DNA from: a gamma proteobacterium HTCC2207
GTDB lineage: Bacteria; Pseudomonadota; Gammaproteobacteria; Pseudomonadales; Porticoccaceae
DNA length: 64,000 nucleotides
Reading direction: 5' to 3'
Assembly: GCA_905182855.1 (NCBI GenBank)
Contig: CAJJDA010000004.1
Coordinates: 124,001-188,000, forward strand
Shown: one piece after another, positions 51,309 through 61,504 of the stretch
Layout: the number at the start of each line of letters is the position of its first letter
Numbering within the stretch: position 1 is the first letter of the stretch
The notes under the pieces: model-generated
What the model was told of the DNA's origin: nothing
Databases searched by the model: none
What the model saw: only the letters and a program-made list of their open reading frames with translations
Program-made: the position numbers and the translations under genes

Positions 51309-52862
51309 ATGCGCCCAGGCTTACAGCTAAAAATCAGCCAACAGCTCACTATGACGCCGCAGTTGCAACAGGCCATTCGGTTACTGCAACTGTCGACTCT
51401 TGAGTTGCGCCAAGAGATTGTCGAGCAGCTCTACAGTAACCCCCTTTTAGAAGTTGATGAGGAAACGCATGACTCGGCCGCTGCCATAGATGACAGTGCC
51501 AGAGAGCGCAACAACACTGCTGATAGAATTGATGAATCCACTGATGTCGATTTTAATTCTGATGATCCCGGCCTCTATGTCACCGCTACTGAAGCCTCTG
51601 AGCCAACAGTAACTGAATCTGAAGCGGACAATACCTGGGATCATGAAGGACTTCAGGATCTTCCGGTCGACGCCAGCTGGGATGAGGTTTACAACGTCCC
51701 AGCCCCAACAGCCAGTAGCGGTGGGGAAGTTAATCTGGAGCAGGTTTATCAGGTGACAGAATCACTGCAAGACCATCTTCACTGGCAGCTCAATCTGACA
51801 CCATTTTCGGACCGAGATCGAGAGATCGCCGAAGCCTTTATCGACGCCATCGATCAGACAGGTATGATTAGCCCACATCTGACTGATATTGTTGCTCATA
51901 TCGACTATGAGGAGCCGGAAGATGGGCTTCTCGAGGACGAGTTAGTCGCCGTATTACACCGCCTCCAGCAATTCGATCCGCCGGGTATCTTCGGGCGTGA
52001 CATCAGAGAATCGCTGCTAATTCAACTCAATCAACTCAGCCTAGAGACTGAGTATCTCATCGTCGCAAAATGTCTTGTGGCAGATTTTCTCAATGATATT
52101 GCTTCGATGGACATGGTCCGGTTAACTAAAAAAACCGGGTACAGTACGGATAATATTCAGGGAGCTTTACTATTAATACGTAGCCTGAATCCTCGCCCGG
52201 GTGAAACGCTGGCTAGCAATGAGGCCGAATATATTGTTCCCGATGTCTATGTAGAAAAAGTCGCTGGTCGCTGGCGTGTGCGACTGAACGACACCAGTAT
52301 GCCGCGACTCCGTATCAATGACGCTTATAGCAGTCTTATAAAACGCGCCGATAATAGCGAGGATAACCAGTTTTTAAAGACCAACTTGGCTGAAGCGCGT
52401 TGGTTTTTACGCAGCCTCGAAAGCCGCAACGAGACGCTGATGCGAGTGGCCATGACAATCATTGACCTACAACAGGGCTTTCTTGATCATGGTCCAGTGG
52501 CCATGAAACCCATGGTTCTGGCGGACATTGCCACAAAACTTGAGCTCCACGAATCTACGATCTCCCGAGTGACCACCACTAAATACCTCGCAACACCTCA
52601 GGGTATCTTCGAACTCAAATACTTCTTTTCCAGTCATGTGGGCACATCTGGCGGTGGAGAGTGTTCTTCGACCGCAGTTTGCGCTATTCTAAAAACAATG
52701 ATTGGCGCTGAGCAACAGGCAAAACCCTTAAGCGATAATAAGCTCACGTCACTACTGGAAGAACAGGGAATTCAAGTTGCGCGACGAACGGTCGCTAAAT
52801 ATCGAGAGAGTATGGGAATTCCCTCTTCAAGCCAACGTAAAAGATTTGAAAATGCTACTTAG
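51309..52862 (+). CDS. rpoN: RNA polymerase sigma-54 factor RpoN
   Basis: A 517-aa sigma factor for enhancer-dependent promoters. Region I is Gln/Leu-rich (SQQLTMTPQLQQAIRLLQLS), followed by an acidic region II (about 50-130), the core-binding region, and the C-terminal DNA-binding part ending in the RpoN box ARRTVAKYRE. It is intact and lies between lptB and hpf in the usual order. Confidence 0.97.
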   Translation: MRPGLQLKISQQLTMTPQLQQAIRLLQLSTLELRQEIVEQLYSNPLLEVDEETHDSAAAIDDSARERNNTADRIDESTDVDFNSDDPGLYVTATEASEPTVTESEADNTWDHEGLQDLPVDASWDEVYNVPAPTASSGGEVNLEQVYQVTESLQDHLHWQLNLTPFSDRDREIAEAFIDAIDQTGMISPHLTDIVAHIDYEEPEDGLLEDELVAVLHRLQQFDPPGIFGRDIRESLLIQLNQLSLETEYLIVAKCLVADFLNDIASMDMVRLTKKTGYSTDNIQGALLLIRSLNPRPGETLASNEAEYIVPDVYVEKVAGRWRVRLNDTSMPRLRINDAYSSLIKRADNSEDNQFLKTNLAEARWFLRSLESRNETLMRVAMTIIDLQQGFLDHGPVAMKPMVLADIATKLELHESTISRVTTTKYLATPQGIFELKYFFSSHVGTSGGGECSSTAVCAILKTMIGAEQQAKPLSDNKLTSLLEEQGIQVARRTVAKYRESMGIPSSSQRKRFENAT

Positions 52863-52874
52863 GAGGAAACTCGG

Positions 52875-53162
52875 ATGCAAATGACCATCAGTGGACATCA
52901 TTTAGATGTCACAGACCCAATTCGCGACTACGTCACCAACAAGCTCTCAAAGTTGGAACGGCACTCCGAAGCGATCACAAGTGTGGCCGTCATACTAACA
53001 GTGGATAAACTCTCACAAAAAGCTGAGGCCACCGTCCATGTTACTGGCGGTGACCTGTTTGCCAATGCTGAGCATGATGATCTGTATGCGGCAATCGACG
53101 CTCTCAGCGATAAGTTAGACCGCCAACTCATCAAACACAAAGAGAAACACAGAGGTCATTAG
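52875..53162 (+). CDS. hpf: Ribosome hibernation promoting factor, short form
   Basis: A 95-aa protein of the short HPF (YhbH) type: TISGHHLDVTDPIRDYVTNK, LSKLERHSEAITSVAVIL and NAEHDDLYAAIDALSDKL. It helps form 100S ribosome dimers in stationary phase. A perfect AGGAGG lies upstream of the ATG. It comes 12 bp after rpoN. Confidence 0.95.
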   Translation: MQMTISGHHLDVTDPIRDYVTNKLSKLERHSEAITSVAVILTVDKLSQKAEATVHVTGGDLFANAEHDDLYAAIDALSDKLDRQLIKHKEKHRGH

Positions 53163-53170
53163 CTCCTTAA

Positions 53171-53638
53171 ATGAAAATTACCGACATACTTACGCCTGCA
53201 ATGACCCATTGCAATCTGCCGGGCGGCAGTAAAAAACGCGTCTTGGAAAACCTGTCATCTTTTATTGTCGAGCAACTTGGCGGCGACACTGAGCAGGCCG
53301 ATAGCTTATTTCATAGCCTGGTTGCTCGAGAACGTCTGGGTAGCACGGGAATAGGTGAAGGCATCGCCATTCCTCATTGCCGAACACCGGGTATCAAGCG
53401 TATTCATGGCTGTCTGGCTAAGCTAACATCTCCCGTGGAATTTGATGCGCCAGATGATCAATCGGTTGATCTCATTTTTGCGCTGGTGGTGCCAGAGGAA
53501 CAAAATGATGAGCATCTGGCTACACTGGCAAGAATAGCGGCATTGCTTCAACATGAGAGGTCGCGAGTCGCTCTGCGAAAATGCCGAAGCCACGAAGAGC
53601 TTTTTAACACCGCGGTAACACTGGAGCGATCAGCCTAG
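53171..53638 (+). CDS. ptsN: PTS IIA-like nitrogen-regulatory protein PtsN
   Basis: A 155-aa EIIA of the nitrogen PTS. The phosphorylated His is in the GIGEGIAIPHCRT motif (His 69). It receives phosphate from NPr, encoded two genes downstream, and regulates potassium and nitrogen metabolism in relatives. It lies 8 bp after hpf. Confidence 0.95.
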   Translation: MKITDILTPAMTHCNLPGGSKKRVLENLSSFIVEQLGGDTEQADSLFHSLVARERLGSTGIGEGIAIPHCRTPGIKRIHGCLAKLTSPVEFDAPDDQSVDLIFALVVPEEQNDEHLATLARIAALLQHERSRVALRKCRSHEELFNTAVTLERSA

Positions 53639-53640
53639 AT

Positions 53641-54501
53641 ATGCGTTTAGTTGTGATTAGCGGCCTTTCTGGGTCGGGTAAAACCTCTGCACTTAATATC
53701 CTTGAGGATGTTGGGTTTACCTGCATTGATAATCTCCCAGTAAGCCTGCTGCCCAACCTTATCTCCAAACTTAGTAGCGAAGGCCACTCCGAAGATACCA
53801 AATTAGCGGTGGGTATTGATGCGCGCAATCTGGCGGGCGATCTCAATCAAATACCGGCGACACTGAGGTCTATCGAGTCTCGCGGAACCTCGGTCAGCGT
53901 TATATTCCTTCATGCACGCCAGACTGATTTGATTCGCCGTTACAGCGAAACAAGACGCAAACATCCACTGAGCACTAACACTGTCAGCCTTAAAGAAGCT
54001 ATTATCTTAGAGACCGACATGCTGGCACCCATAGCTAATATCGCTGACCGCACTATTGAAACCTCCGGACTGTCTCTTCATCAACTTAGAGATTTGATCA
54101 AGAATACTGTGGTTCCGCACAATGCCAATCATATGTCGATTCTTTTCGAATCATTTGGTTTTAAGCGCGGCGTGCCAATCGATGCAGACTTTGTATTTGA
54201 TGTACGCTGCCTCCCCAACCCATACTGGTGTCCTGAACTCCGATTGATGTCAGGCAATGACGCAGACGTTATGCAATACCTTGAAAGCCAGGAAGACGTT
54301 ACCATAATGCTTTCCGACATTATTGGATTCCTGACCCGCTGGATACCCAAACATCAAAATGATAACCGCAGCTATCTAACCATCGCCATTGGTTGTACTG
54401 GCGGCCAGCATCGCTCCGTCTATTTGGCCAATCGCCTGTGCGAGCACTTCGCCAGTCGGCATGCACAGGTGCACGCTGTGCATAGGCAACTCGCACTCTA
54501 A
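53641..54501 (+). CDS. rapZ: RNase adapter / nucleotide-binding protein RapZ
   Basis: A 286-aa protein with Walker A VISGLSGSGKTSALNILEDV and the C-terminal domain with GCTGGQHRSVYLANRLCEHF. In E. coli RapZ brings RNase E to the small RNA GlmZ and controls glmS. The ATG follows the ptsN stop by 2 bp. Its presence next to ptsN and npr is the standard arrangement. Confidence 0.95.
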   Translation: MRLVVISGLSGSGKTSALNILEDVGFTCIDNLPVSLLPNLISKLSSEGHSEDTKLAVGIDARNLAGDLNQIPATLRSIESRGTSVSVIFLHARQTDLIRRYSETRRKHPLSTNTVSLKEAIILETDMLAPIANIADRTIETSGLSLHQLRDLIKNTVVPHNANHMSILFESFGFKRGVPIDADFVFDVRCLPNPYWCPELRLMSGNDADVMQYLESQEDVTIMLSDIIGFLTRWIPKHQNDNRSYLTIAIGCTGGQHRSVYLANRLCEHFASRHAQVHAVHRQLAL

Positions 54502-54516
54502 TTCGGTGGATTAAAA

Positions 54517-54786
54517 ATGCTTTGCTGTGACCTCAAAATTATTAATAAACTTGGCTTACACGCTCGCGCCGCAACTAAGCTCGCCAGTGCCGCAGGCCAC
54601 TATCAATGCAGTATCCGCATAGGTAAACCGGATCAAAGTGTCGATGCTAAAAGTATAATGTCGCTGATGCTTTTGGCCGCGAGTCAGGGCACCGATCTCA
54701 GCTTTGAGTTTGACGGCCCAGATGAACTGCAGGCTCAGCAAGAAATAGCGCAGTTATTGGCAGATTATTTTGGCGAGGGGGAATAA
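54517..54786 (+). CDS. ptsO: Phosphocarrier protein NPr
   Basis: An 89-aa HPr-family carrier. The phosphorylated His 15 is in NKLGLHARAATKLA, followed by DAKSIMSLMLLAASQGTDL. NPr hands phosphate from EI-Ntr to PtsN. Last gene of the kdsD-npr unit; a 97-bp gap follows before mgtE. Confidence 0.94.
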   Translation: MLCCDLKIINKLGLHARAATKLASAAGHYQCSIRIGKPDQSVDAKSIMSLMLLAASQGTDLSFEFDGPDELQAQQEIAQLLADYFGEGE

Positions 54787-54883
54787 ATTTACGCCGGTAC
54801 CAGTAAAACCTATCAGTCAACTGCGTAGCCCGCTAAAATACCGGTTCAAAAAGAGCTTCAGGATTTAGTTAGAGACATAATTC

Positions 54884-56236
54884 ATGACCGAAACCAAAGA
54901 TCAGAATAATCTATTGACAAAGCTCGGCTCTGCCATTGATTCAGTCACTCTGAATCAGGTTCGGCATATTCTCAACAATCTCCGTCCTCCAGACATTGCT
55001 CACCAACTTGAAACCGCTCCTCACAAGTTTCGTCACATCCTTTGGGAGCTCGTTGATCCAGAAATTACTGGCGAAGTCCTTCAGGAACTGTCTGATGAAA
55101 TGCAGATAGAATTTCTCAACAGGATGGATGGAGCAGAAGTTGCCTCTCTCACCGAAGGTTTAGATGTCGATGACATTGTCGATATTCTTCAGCAGCTACC
55201 CGACCAGATGATTCCCGAGGTACTCAACGCTATGTCGGGTCAGGATCGTCTTCGTGTAGAGTCCGTCCTAACCTACAGGGAAGATACCGCTGGCGGGCTA
55301 ATGGACACCGAAGTTATCACTGTCCGTCCTGACATTACGGTGGACGTTGTGCTGCGGTACCTGCGTCGATTTGAAGAGATTCCAGATATTACCGACAACC
55401 TATTTGTGGTCAGCCGCAATGATCTCTTCTTGGGTACATTGCCCCTTGGCAAGCTACTGACATCGAGCCCAACAACTACCGTTCGAGAAGTGATGAATGT
55501 CGACGTGCAGGCTATTCATGTAGATCTGACAGATTCAGATGTCGCGCAGTTATTCCAACGCCATGATTTAGTCTCGGCACCCGTAATCGACGACGCAAAT
55601 CATCTTCTCGGTCGCATCACTATTGATGATGTGGTTGATGTCATTGTCGAGGATGCTGATCATTCCTTATTGGCCATGGCTGGCCTCAGCCATACGGAGG
55701 ATACTTTTTCCTCGATTAGCCGTGCGGCACCGCGGCGGGCAGTTTGGTTAGGTGTCAATTTAGTCACCGCAATCCTTGCTTCATCTGCAATCAGTCTGTA
55801 TACCGAAGCTCTAGATAAAATCGTTGCACTTGCTATTCTGATGCCTATTGTCGCCAGTATGGGGGGTGTCGCGGGCAGCCAGACCCTTACTGTGGTTATC
55901 CGTGGTATGGCGCTTGGCCAAATTGAGCGCAGTAATGTCAGCTGGTTAGTCAGTAAAGAATTTGTGGTTGGCGCATTAAATGGCCTACTCTATGCCCTCA
56001 TCCTCGGGGCTATTGTTTCGCTCTGGTTTAACGACTGGGTCATGGCTTTTATTATTGGCTTGGCCATGGCGATCAACCTCATGGCGGCAGCCCTAGCCGG
56101 CACATTACTGCCTATTGTATTAAGAGCCATGAAAATTGACCCTGCTTTAGCAGGCACGGTTATTCTTACCACCGTCACTGATATTGTCGGTTTTGTGTCT
56201 TTCTTAGGACTGGCCACTATGTTTCTCATCTCATGA
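54884..56236 (+). CDS. mgtE: Magnesium transporter MgtE
   Basis: A 450-aa magnesium channel. An N-terminal superhelical domain (about 15-125), two CBS domains with DTAGGLMDTEVITVRPDITV and DLVSAPVIDDANHLLGRITI, and five membrane helices from about 290 (AVWLGVNLVTAILASSAISL, MPIVASMGGVAGSQTLTVVI). Gating by cytoplasmic Mg is through the N and CBS domains. The stop overlaps the darP start (ATGA). Confidence 0.94.
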   Translation: MTETKDQNNLLTKLGSAIDSVTLNQVRHILNNLRPPDIAHQLETAPHKFRHILWELVDPEITGEVLQELSDEMQIEFLNRMDGAEVASLTEGLDVDDIVDILQQLPDQMIPEVLNAMSGQDRLRVESVLTYREDTAGGLMDTEVITVRPDITVDVVLRYLRRFEEIPDITDNLFVVSRNDLFLGTLPLGKLLTSSPTTTVREVMNVDVQAIHVDLTDSDVAQLFQRHDLVSAPVIDDANHLLGRITIDDVVDVIVEDADHSLLAMAGLSHTEDTFSSISRAAPRRAVWLGVNLVTAILASSAISLYTEALDKIVALAILMPIVASMGGVAGSQTLTVVIRGMALGQIERSNVSWLVSKEFVVGALNGLLYALILGAIVSLWFNDWVMAFIIGLAMAINLMAAALAGTLLPIVLRAMKIDPALAGTVILTTVTDIVGFVSFLGLATMFLIS

Positions 56237-56736
56237 CTGACCAACCGGAACATCCCGACTACGACGGGCCAAGTAAGTCTCAGCTAAAACGAGATAGCCA
56301 TTTGTTGCAAAAAATGGGTCAAGAGCTGGTGGACATGCCGGAAGGAATGTTGCAGAAGTTTGACCTGCCGGAGAATTTACAAGAAGCCGTCCATGAGGCC
56401 CGACGATTGAAAAGTCGAGAGGCCAAGCGCCGACATCTGCAATATATTGGCAAGCTCATGCGTATCTCCGATACCGACGTCATTCAAGAAACTTTAGATA
56501 TGATGGATCATCAATCTCAGACTTACCGGCAGCATTTCAAAGAGCTGGAAGACTGGCGTGATCGACTTATCAACGAGGGTTCAGATGGGATCCATGCCTT
56601 TATCAAGGCCCATCCTGCCGCTGACCGCCAACAACTCAGGAATCTACAGCGTCAGGCCAACCGTGAAATTGAACTGAGTAAAGCACCAACGGCTAGCCGT
56701 AAATTATTTGTCTATATCCGCTCGCTGAGCGAATAG
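56233..56736 (+). CDS. darP: Ribosome-associated protein DarP (YjgA, DUF615)
   Basis: A 167-aa helical protein of the DUF615 family: GPSKSQLKRDSHLLQKMGQE, ARRLKSREAKRRHLQYIGKL and FIKAHPAADRQQLRNLQRQA. E. coli YjgA binds pre-50S particles in late assembly. It overlaps mgtE by 4 bp and ends convergently with the nitrilase-family gene. Confidence 0.93.
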   Translation: MTDQPEHPDYDGPSKSQLKRDSHLLQKMGQELVDMPEGMLQKFDLPENLQEAVHEARRLKSREAKRRHLQYIGKLMRISDTDVIQETLDMMDHQSQTYRQHFKELEDWRDRLINEGSDGIHAFIKAHPAADRQQLRNLQRQANREIELSKAPTASRKLFVYIRSLSE

Positions 56737-56781
56737 GGTACGGGTACCGACTCACACCGTAAGGCAGTTAATAGAGGCGCG

Positions 56782-57615
56782 TTAGAAGGGTAGCCTGCGG
56801 TGATCCCTGACTGGCATCTTCAGTTGCAGCTTATGAATCAGCGCCAAGTCAATTTCAGCCACGGCAACGCCAGAACAGTCGCCTTCGACTGATGCAAGCA
56901 CTGTACCCCAGGGATCGATAATGACGCTTCCGCCCCAGAGTCCTCGAGTAGCATGGTTCCGATCCACTAGGTTAGCACCAATCATAAAGAGTTGGTTCTC
57001 TATAGCCCGGGCGCGCAATAAAACTTGCCAATGGTCCTTGCCAGTAGCCGCAGTAAATGCCGACGGAACTGCGATAACCTGAGCATCCAAAGCCGCCAGC
57101 TGCCCATATAATTCAGCAAAGCGAAGGTCATAACAAACGGATAACCCTAACTTACCTATCGACGTTGAAACGGCAGTTACGCGCTTTCCAGCCGAGAAAT
57201 TATCCGATTCACAGTAACGTTTTTTTTGCTCAGACTCAGCGCTCACTTCAACATCGAACAGGTGAATCTTATCGTAGTGGTCGACACAGTTGCCTTCGGG
57301 ATCAAACAGTAATGACCGGGCAAAGGGTTTTGGATTGGGACCCGCAACCGGTATGGTTCCGCCCACTAGCCATAGACCATGCCTTCTGGCCTGATCAGCC
57401 AAAAACTGCCGGGCTGGCCCTATCGGCTCTGATTCATCATGACCTACCTGCAAGAAATCTGACTGGCCATAATGAGCGAAGTTTTCCGGCAAGACGGCCA
57501 ACTGAGCTCCGGCATCGGCTGCTTCAATCAAAAGTGCCTCGGCATTGGTTAAATTCACGGCCACTGTCGGAGCTGGCTTTAGCTGAATGGCAGCCACGGT
57601 TATTTTGTTACTCAT
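56782..57615 (-). CDS. Carbon-nitrogen hydrolase (Nit/omega-amidase-like)
   Basis: A 277-aa nitrilase-superfamily amidase. The catalytic triad Glu-Lys-Cys appears as LAVLPENFAHYGQ, YDKIHLFDVEVSAESEQKKR and LGLSVCYDLRFAELYG, with IIDPWGTVLASVEGD near the end. Family members in this genomic place (beside yhdP and rng) resemble Nit1/Nit2-type deaminated-glutathione or omega-amidases; the substrate is not provable here. The start overlaps the yhdP stop by 8 bp. Confidence 0.9.
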   Translation of the reverse strand: MSNKITVAAIQLKPAPTVAVNLTNAEALLIEAADAGAQLAVLPENFAHYGQSDFLQVGHDESEPIGPARQFLADQARRHGLWLVGGTIPVAGPNPKPFARSLLFDPEGNCVDHYDKIHLFDVEVSAESEQKKRYCESDNFSAGKRVTAVSTSIGKLGLSVCYDLRFAELYGQLAALDAQVIAVPSAFTAATGKDHWQVLLRARAIENQLFMIGANLVDRNHATRGLWGGSVIIDPWGTVLASVEGDCSGVAVAEIDLALIHKLQLKMPVRDHRRLPF

Positions 57616-60600
57616 TCCTAGATCCGGTAGTCTCTACTTTATCGATTTCGACCCTTTTGAGCTCCTCGGCAAATATTTTATCAACGGTCACCTCAATATC
57701 AGCCCAGGGGCCCGCCAAGTTGTAGCTGATACTCGACATTTGATCCACCTGCTTCTCAACCAATTTTCCCGTAAGATAAACACCAGCCGCAGCAGGTAAG
57801 CCACCTAGCAACGCAACGACCCAAGGCAAATTAGTAGCCACCGGAAGTGTTGCCACTAATTTACCATCGACGGTTTCATTCACCATATCAAAGTTACCTG
57901 CCATACTCATGCGGCCGGAGGGCATTTTCATCTGTAGTGGTTGACTGAAACTAGCCACTCCCTGCCCAAACCTAACCTCGGCATTAAGGTGATGGTAAGC
58001 TAGATTCTGGTTAGTCACATCAGAGAAGTCGAGTTGCAACCGCTTCAACCAGTTGGCGAAATTAAACAGACTAACCACTTTTAATGCGGCGCCCGCTCCG
58101 CTAGGTGATTTATAAAAACTGCCCTCGTTTAATTCAATCTTGAAGGTACCGTCAATATTTTCGCGACTGATATTCCACGGCTGGTCCGGCCAGGCCAAGT
58201 CAAACACTAATTCCCCAGACTGACTGTCAACTATGGTGGGAATATCAAAACTATCCATCAGCAGAGCAATATTATCCACTGGTACAGGGCCCACCAACCG
58301 GCTGGAATAACTTTCCCCATCAAAGTGCCAAAAGAATTCAGTCGTAGGATCCTTATCTAACAACCCTGGCCGAAGGCCTCCGAGGTTCCCCTTTATCGAG
58401 TTAAAGGCCGCGCCTGAAATCTCTGGGCGCAATTGAAAGGAGACAGAACCCCAATCTGTGTCACCCAGCATGAGCTGGTCAACTGCAATGTCAGCAGCTA
58501 GGAATTTACGCGGGTCGATTGGTGCGCCACCCGTTCTGCCCTCAAGTAATGCGAGCGGCAGAGAAAGGCGACTGAGAGATAAATTTAGTACAGATTGATC
58601 GTTAACAGGGAGTAGTAGGCCACCATCAGCAAGGTCAGTACTAAACTCAACTTTGATAATTTCATCCGATAGCCTAACTTGGGCTGCTATATCACGCAGT
58701 GTAAAGGTAGCCACTTCAAGTTGGTCAAACTCCAAGTCGAATACAGTATTTAAGCGCTTATTATTGCCCGACAATCCATTCGAAAATAGTGCACCAACCG
58801 GTTGCCATAGCTTTAAATCAGTCGTAGGTAAAAATGAAGCTACCAAGAGCTCACCCTTAGCTGGCATAGATATCGAGCGATCATAGCTCACCAACCCTTG
58901 AGTCAAGCCGAAATCAGAAAACCTTAGATCGGCCAACAACTCCGGGCCTATAGTACCCGCCAAACGCTTAAAGTCTGGATCAAAAAACAGAGTTAAGTCT
59001 AGAGGGAGTTTATCCCCAACCGATTTATCCAACGGCTGCGGCAACTTAATTTCGGTCGCCTGCATCTGGCTAGTAAGCTGGAGGGTAACCGGACTCGACG
59101 TCGTCCCTCCCTGTTTAATAGTAGCCAAACCCTTAATCGGAATATCCCCTACCAAGACCTCATCCCATGGAAAATCAATCAGCTGGTTGAGACTTTTAGG
59201 TACAATCGTCGTACTTAGAGCAATAAACTGATCAGCGTCGGTTTTAAAAAATGACGCCGTTAGAGGCTGCTGCCAGATCTCCCCGTTAATATCCTCGGCA
59301 AATAGGCCTCGCTCAAGCGAGAAGCCGAGCTCCCCGGTAATGTTAGTGACGGCTATAGCTGTGTTGGGAATCGATAAGCTGGCATTATTAAGTTCAGCCT
59401 TAACCTGATAGGCTCCTTTATTTTGTTGTCCAGACAACTGCTTAACTGGAACTTCGAGGTGCAGCCGCCCATTGGCGGTGCCGGTATAATCCCAACTGGG
59501 CAAAGGCCCTAGGCTTGGGCCGATGGGTGACTGAGCTAATAGATCAATTGCATCAGAAAATCCGCTGTTGACCTCAGCATCCACAGTTAATAGATTCGGC
59601 GCGGATAAGGTATTACCAAACAGAACCTCAGCGCTAATAATATCCACGCCGCCGATTTGACCGCCGGTGGCCACACCCTCAATATATTGATCGTCGACGA
59701 GTACTAGCGCGTCAACATCACGCAGTCCCAGCCAATCAGGATGATAGTCCAAATACATGTCTTCAGTTTTAAACATTAACTGCGTTGTTTTTGCGGTGCG
59801 ATCCTTTTTAGGCGGGCCGCCGCGGAAAAGCATACCTACCTCTTTGACGCTGGCACCTATGATTGACGTTTTTAGCCAGCGGGAAACGTCAGCGGGAAGT
59901 TTGTAGGGGAGATATTTATCGGCATAACTGGCGTCCAGATCTCTTCCCCCGATGATGATATTGAACTCAGCTGCACGACCGTTCGAAGGTATTGTCTGCG
60001 CGACAGAAAATAGAATATCAACCTCTCCAGCATCCACCTTGGCGGTAACCCCGGCGCTACGGATATTGAGCTTGTCCCTATCGGCCCCCCAGTTTAAAAA
60101 AATTGTGCCCTCAGCCGCCTCAACAGCCAGATAATCTTTGTAGACCATTGGAAATAAAACATCGAAACCATCAACATCGTTGATATAGAATAAACCACCA
60201 GCAGCCTGCATTTCTAAGTAACCATCAATCCCTTTAATACCCGGCACCCCTTTGTAGGGTTTTAACGTAATGTCATCGAGATTAGCGGCCACGTAGTAAC
60301 CTGTTTGATTGCGACCCAACGTCAAAGCATTTAAATCACCCTGCGGTCTCAACAGATCGAGCACCGCCAATATTTTTGGCGAGGCGATACGAGTCTTTAG
60401 TAACAGGCTAGAGAGTAGAGTTAAATCGAGATGATTGACTGTGATGTCAAAATCTTGCCATTGGGATCCGAGGCGCCGGGTAAATACCAAATCAAGCGGC
60501 TCAGTCTTACTATCCGACCATTCAAAATTAAAGCCCTGCAATCTAGCACCCCAATCGGAGCCTGGAGTGAGCCAGCCTGTCAATTCTGTATTGATATTGG

Positions 60601-61495
60601 TTATAGGCGACAAGTCCGCGAGCCAATTTAGCGGCACCTCACTCACTTGCACAGATCCTGCAAAATCTAGTGAACCTCCTGGATGGATATCAAACCAGAT
60701 CTGGCCGCTGGTTTTCACCTTAACGCTAGACAGCTCACTGAATACTTCTGGAAGAAATGACTGGGCCAAATCAACTAACGGTTCTGAGACATTCAGATCA
60801 TCGAGACGGAAATAGCCGTTGGCATAAAATGCTTCTAAATCTGCCGGATCACCAACACCTTCTACTACCAGATATGCCGAGTTATCCTGATCAGATAGCC
60901 TTACCGACAGCTCCGCACGGTGAAAATCATTGTCGTTTTCCAGACGGACTCCATTCCCGCTGACTTGAAGAAACTTTCCTGAGAAAAATTCTAAGTTGAC
61001 CCGCACGTTTTCCAGGCGAATCATGCGGCTGTAAATCAATGGGTTAAGAATAATCTTCAGATCACCATCGGTATTGTTAGCGAAGCCTTTTAATCCCCAG
61101 CGCCCGCCACTATCTTCGGATAGGGTAATAGTGACGCTGTCCACCACTAACTCACGCCAAATCGGAGACCTATATTTAATAGTATTAAATAAATCCAAGT
61201 CGGCACGAGCATGTCCCATTTGAATCGCGTAACCTTTGCCCGGCGCACTAATCTCTATATGCGCAACTTCAACAATGGGAATTAGACCAGGCCAGTCACC
61301 CCGCAACTCCCCTAGCTGGGTATCCATGCCAACACTATCACTAATAACAGTTTCAATGGCGACGCGCAGCTCATCGATGCGCGGAATGATTTGTCGTCCA
61401 ATCACCACCAAAATAACAGTGCCGATAATCAGCAGCGCGGCAGTTAACCACAGCCATCCGCCTACTCTCTTCACTGCTGAAACACTGTTAATCAT
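57608..61495 (-). CDS. yhdP: YhdP-family AsmA-like protein
   Basis: A 1295-aa protein with one N-terminal membrane helix (about 12-33, GGWLWLTAALLIIGTVILVV) and a very long periplasmic part rich in beta strands, ending with the DUF3971/AsmA-like C-terminal region (FNFANWLKRLQLDFSDVTNQ, GRMSMAGNFDMVNETVDGKL and VATLPVATNLPWVVALLGGL). YhdP, TamB and YdbH are proposed to bridge the envelope and move phospholipids to the outer membrane. Close to the E. coli length (1266). It lies 9 bp after rng. Confidence 0.93.
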   Translation of the reverse strand: MINSVSAVKRVGGWLWLTAALLIIGTVILVVIGRQIIPRIDELRVAIETVISDSVGMDTQLGELRGDWPGLIPIVEVAHIEISAPGKGYAIQMGHARADLDLFNTIKYRSPIWRELVVDSVTITLSEDSGGRWGLKGFANNTDGDLKIILNPLIYSRMIRLENVRVNLEFFSGKFLQVSGNGVRLENDNDFHRAELSVRLSDQDNSAYLVVEGVGDPADLEAFYANGYFRLDDLNVSEPLVDLAQSFLPEVFSELSSVKVKTSGQIWFDIHPGGSLDFAGSVQVSEVPLNWLADLSPITNINTELTGWLTPGSDWGARLQGFNFEWSDSKTEPLDLVFTRRLGSQWQDFDITVNHLDLTLLSSLLLKTRIASPKILAVLDLLRPQGDLNALTLGRNQTGYYVAANLDDITLKPYKGVPGIKGIDGYLEMQAAGGLFYINDVDGFDVLFPMVYKDYLAVEAAEGTIFLNWGADRDKLNIRSAGVTAKVDAGEVDILFSVAQTIPSNGRAAEFNIIIGGRDLDASYADKYLPYKLPADVSRWLKTSIIGASVKEVGMLFRGGPPKKDRTAKTTQLMFKTEDMYLDYHPDWLGLRDVDALVLVDDQYIEGVATGGQIGGVDIISAEVLFGNTLSAPNLLTVDAEVNSGFSDAIDLLAQSPIGPSLGPLPSWDYTGTANGRLHLEVPVKQLSGQQNKGAYQVKAELNNASLSIPNTAIAVTNITGELGFSLERGLFAEDINGEIWQQPLTASFFKTDADQFIALSTTIVPKSLNQLIDFPWDEVLVGDIPIKGLATIKQGGTTSSPVTLQLTSQMQATEIKLPQPLDKSVGDKLPLDLTLFFDPDFKRLAGTIGPELLADLRFSDFGLTQGLVSYDRSISMPAKGELLVASFLPTTDLKLWQPVGALFSNGLSGNNKRLNTVFDLEFDQLEVATFTLRDIAAQVRLSDEIIKVEFSTDLADGGLLLPVNDQSVLNLSLSRLSLPLALLEGRTGGAPIDPRKFLAADIAVDQLMLGDTDWGSVSFQLRPEISGAAFNSIKGNLGGLRPGLLDKDPTTEFFWHFDGESYSSRLVGPVPVDNIALLMDSFDIPTIVDSQSGELVFDLAWPDQPWNISRENIDGTFKIELNEGSFYKSPSGAGAALKVVSLFNFANWLKRLQLDFSDVTNQNLAYHHLNAEVRFGQGVASFSQPLQMKMPSGRMSMAGNFDMVNETVDGKLVATLPVATNLPWVVALLGGLPAAAGVYLTGKLVEKQVDQMSSISYNLAGPWADIEVTVDKIFAEELKRVEIDKVETTGSRNE

Positions 61496-61504
61496 GATGT
61501 AAAC

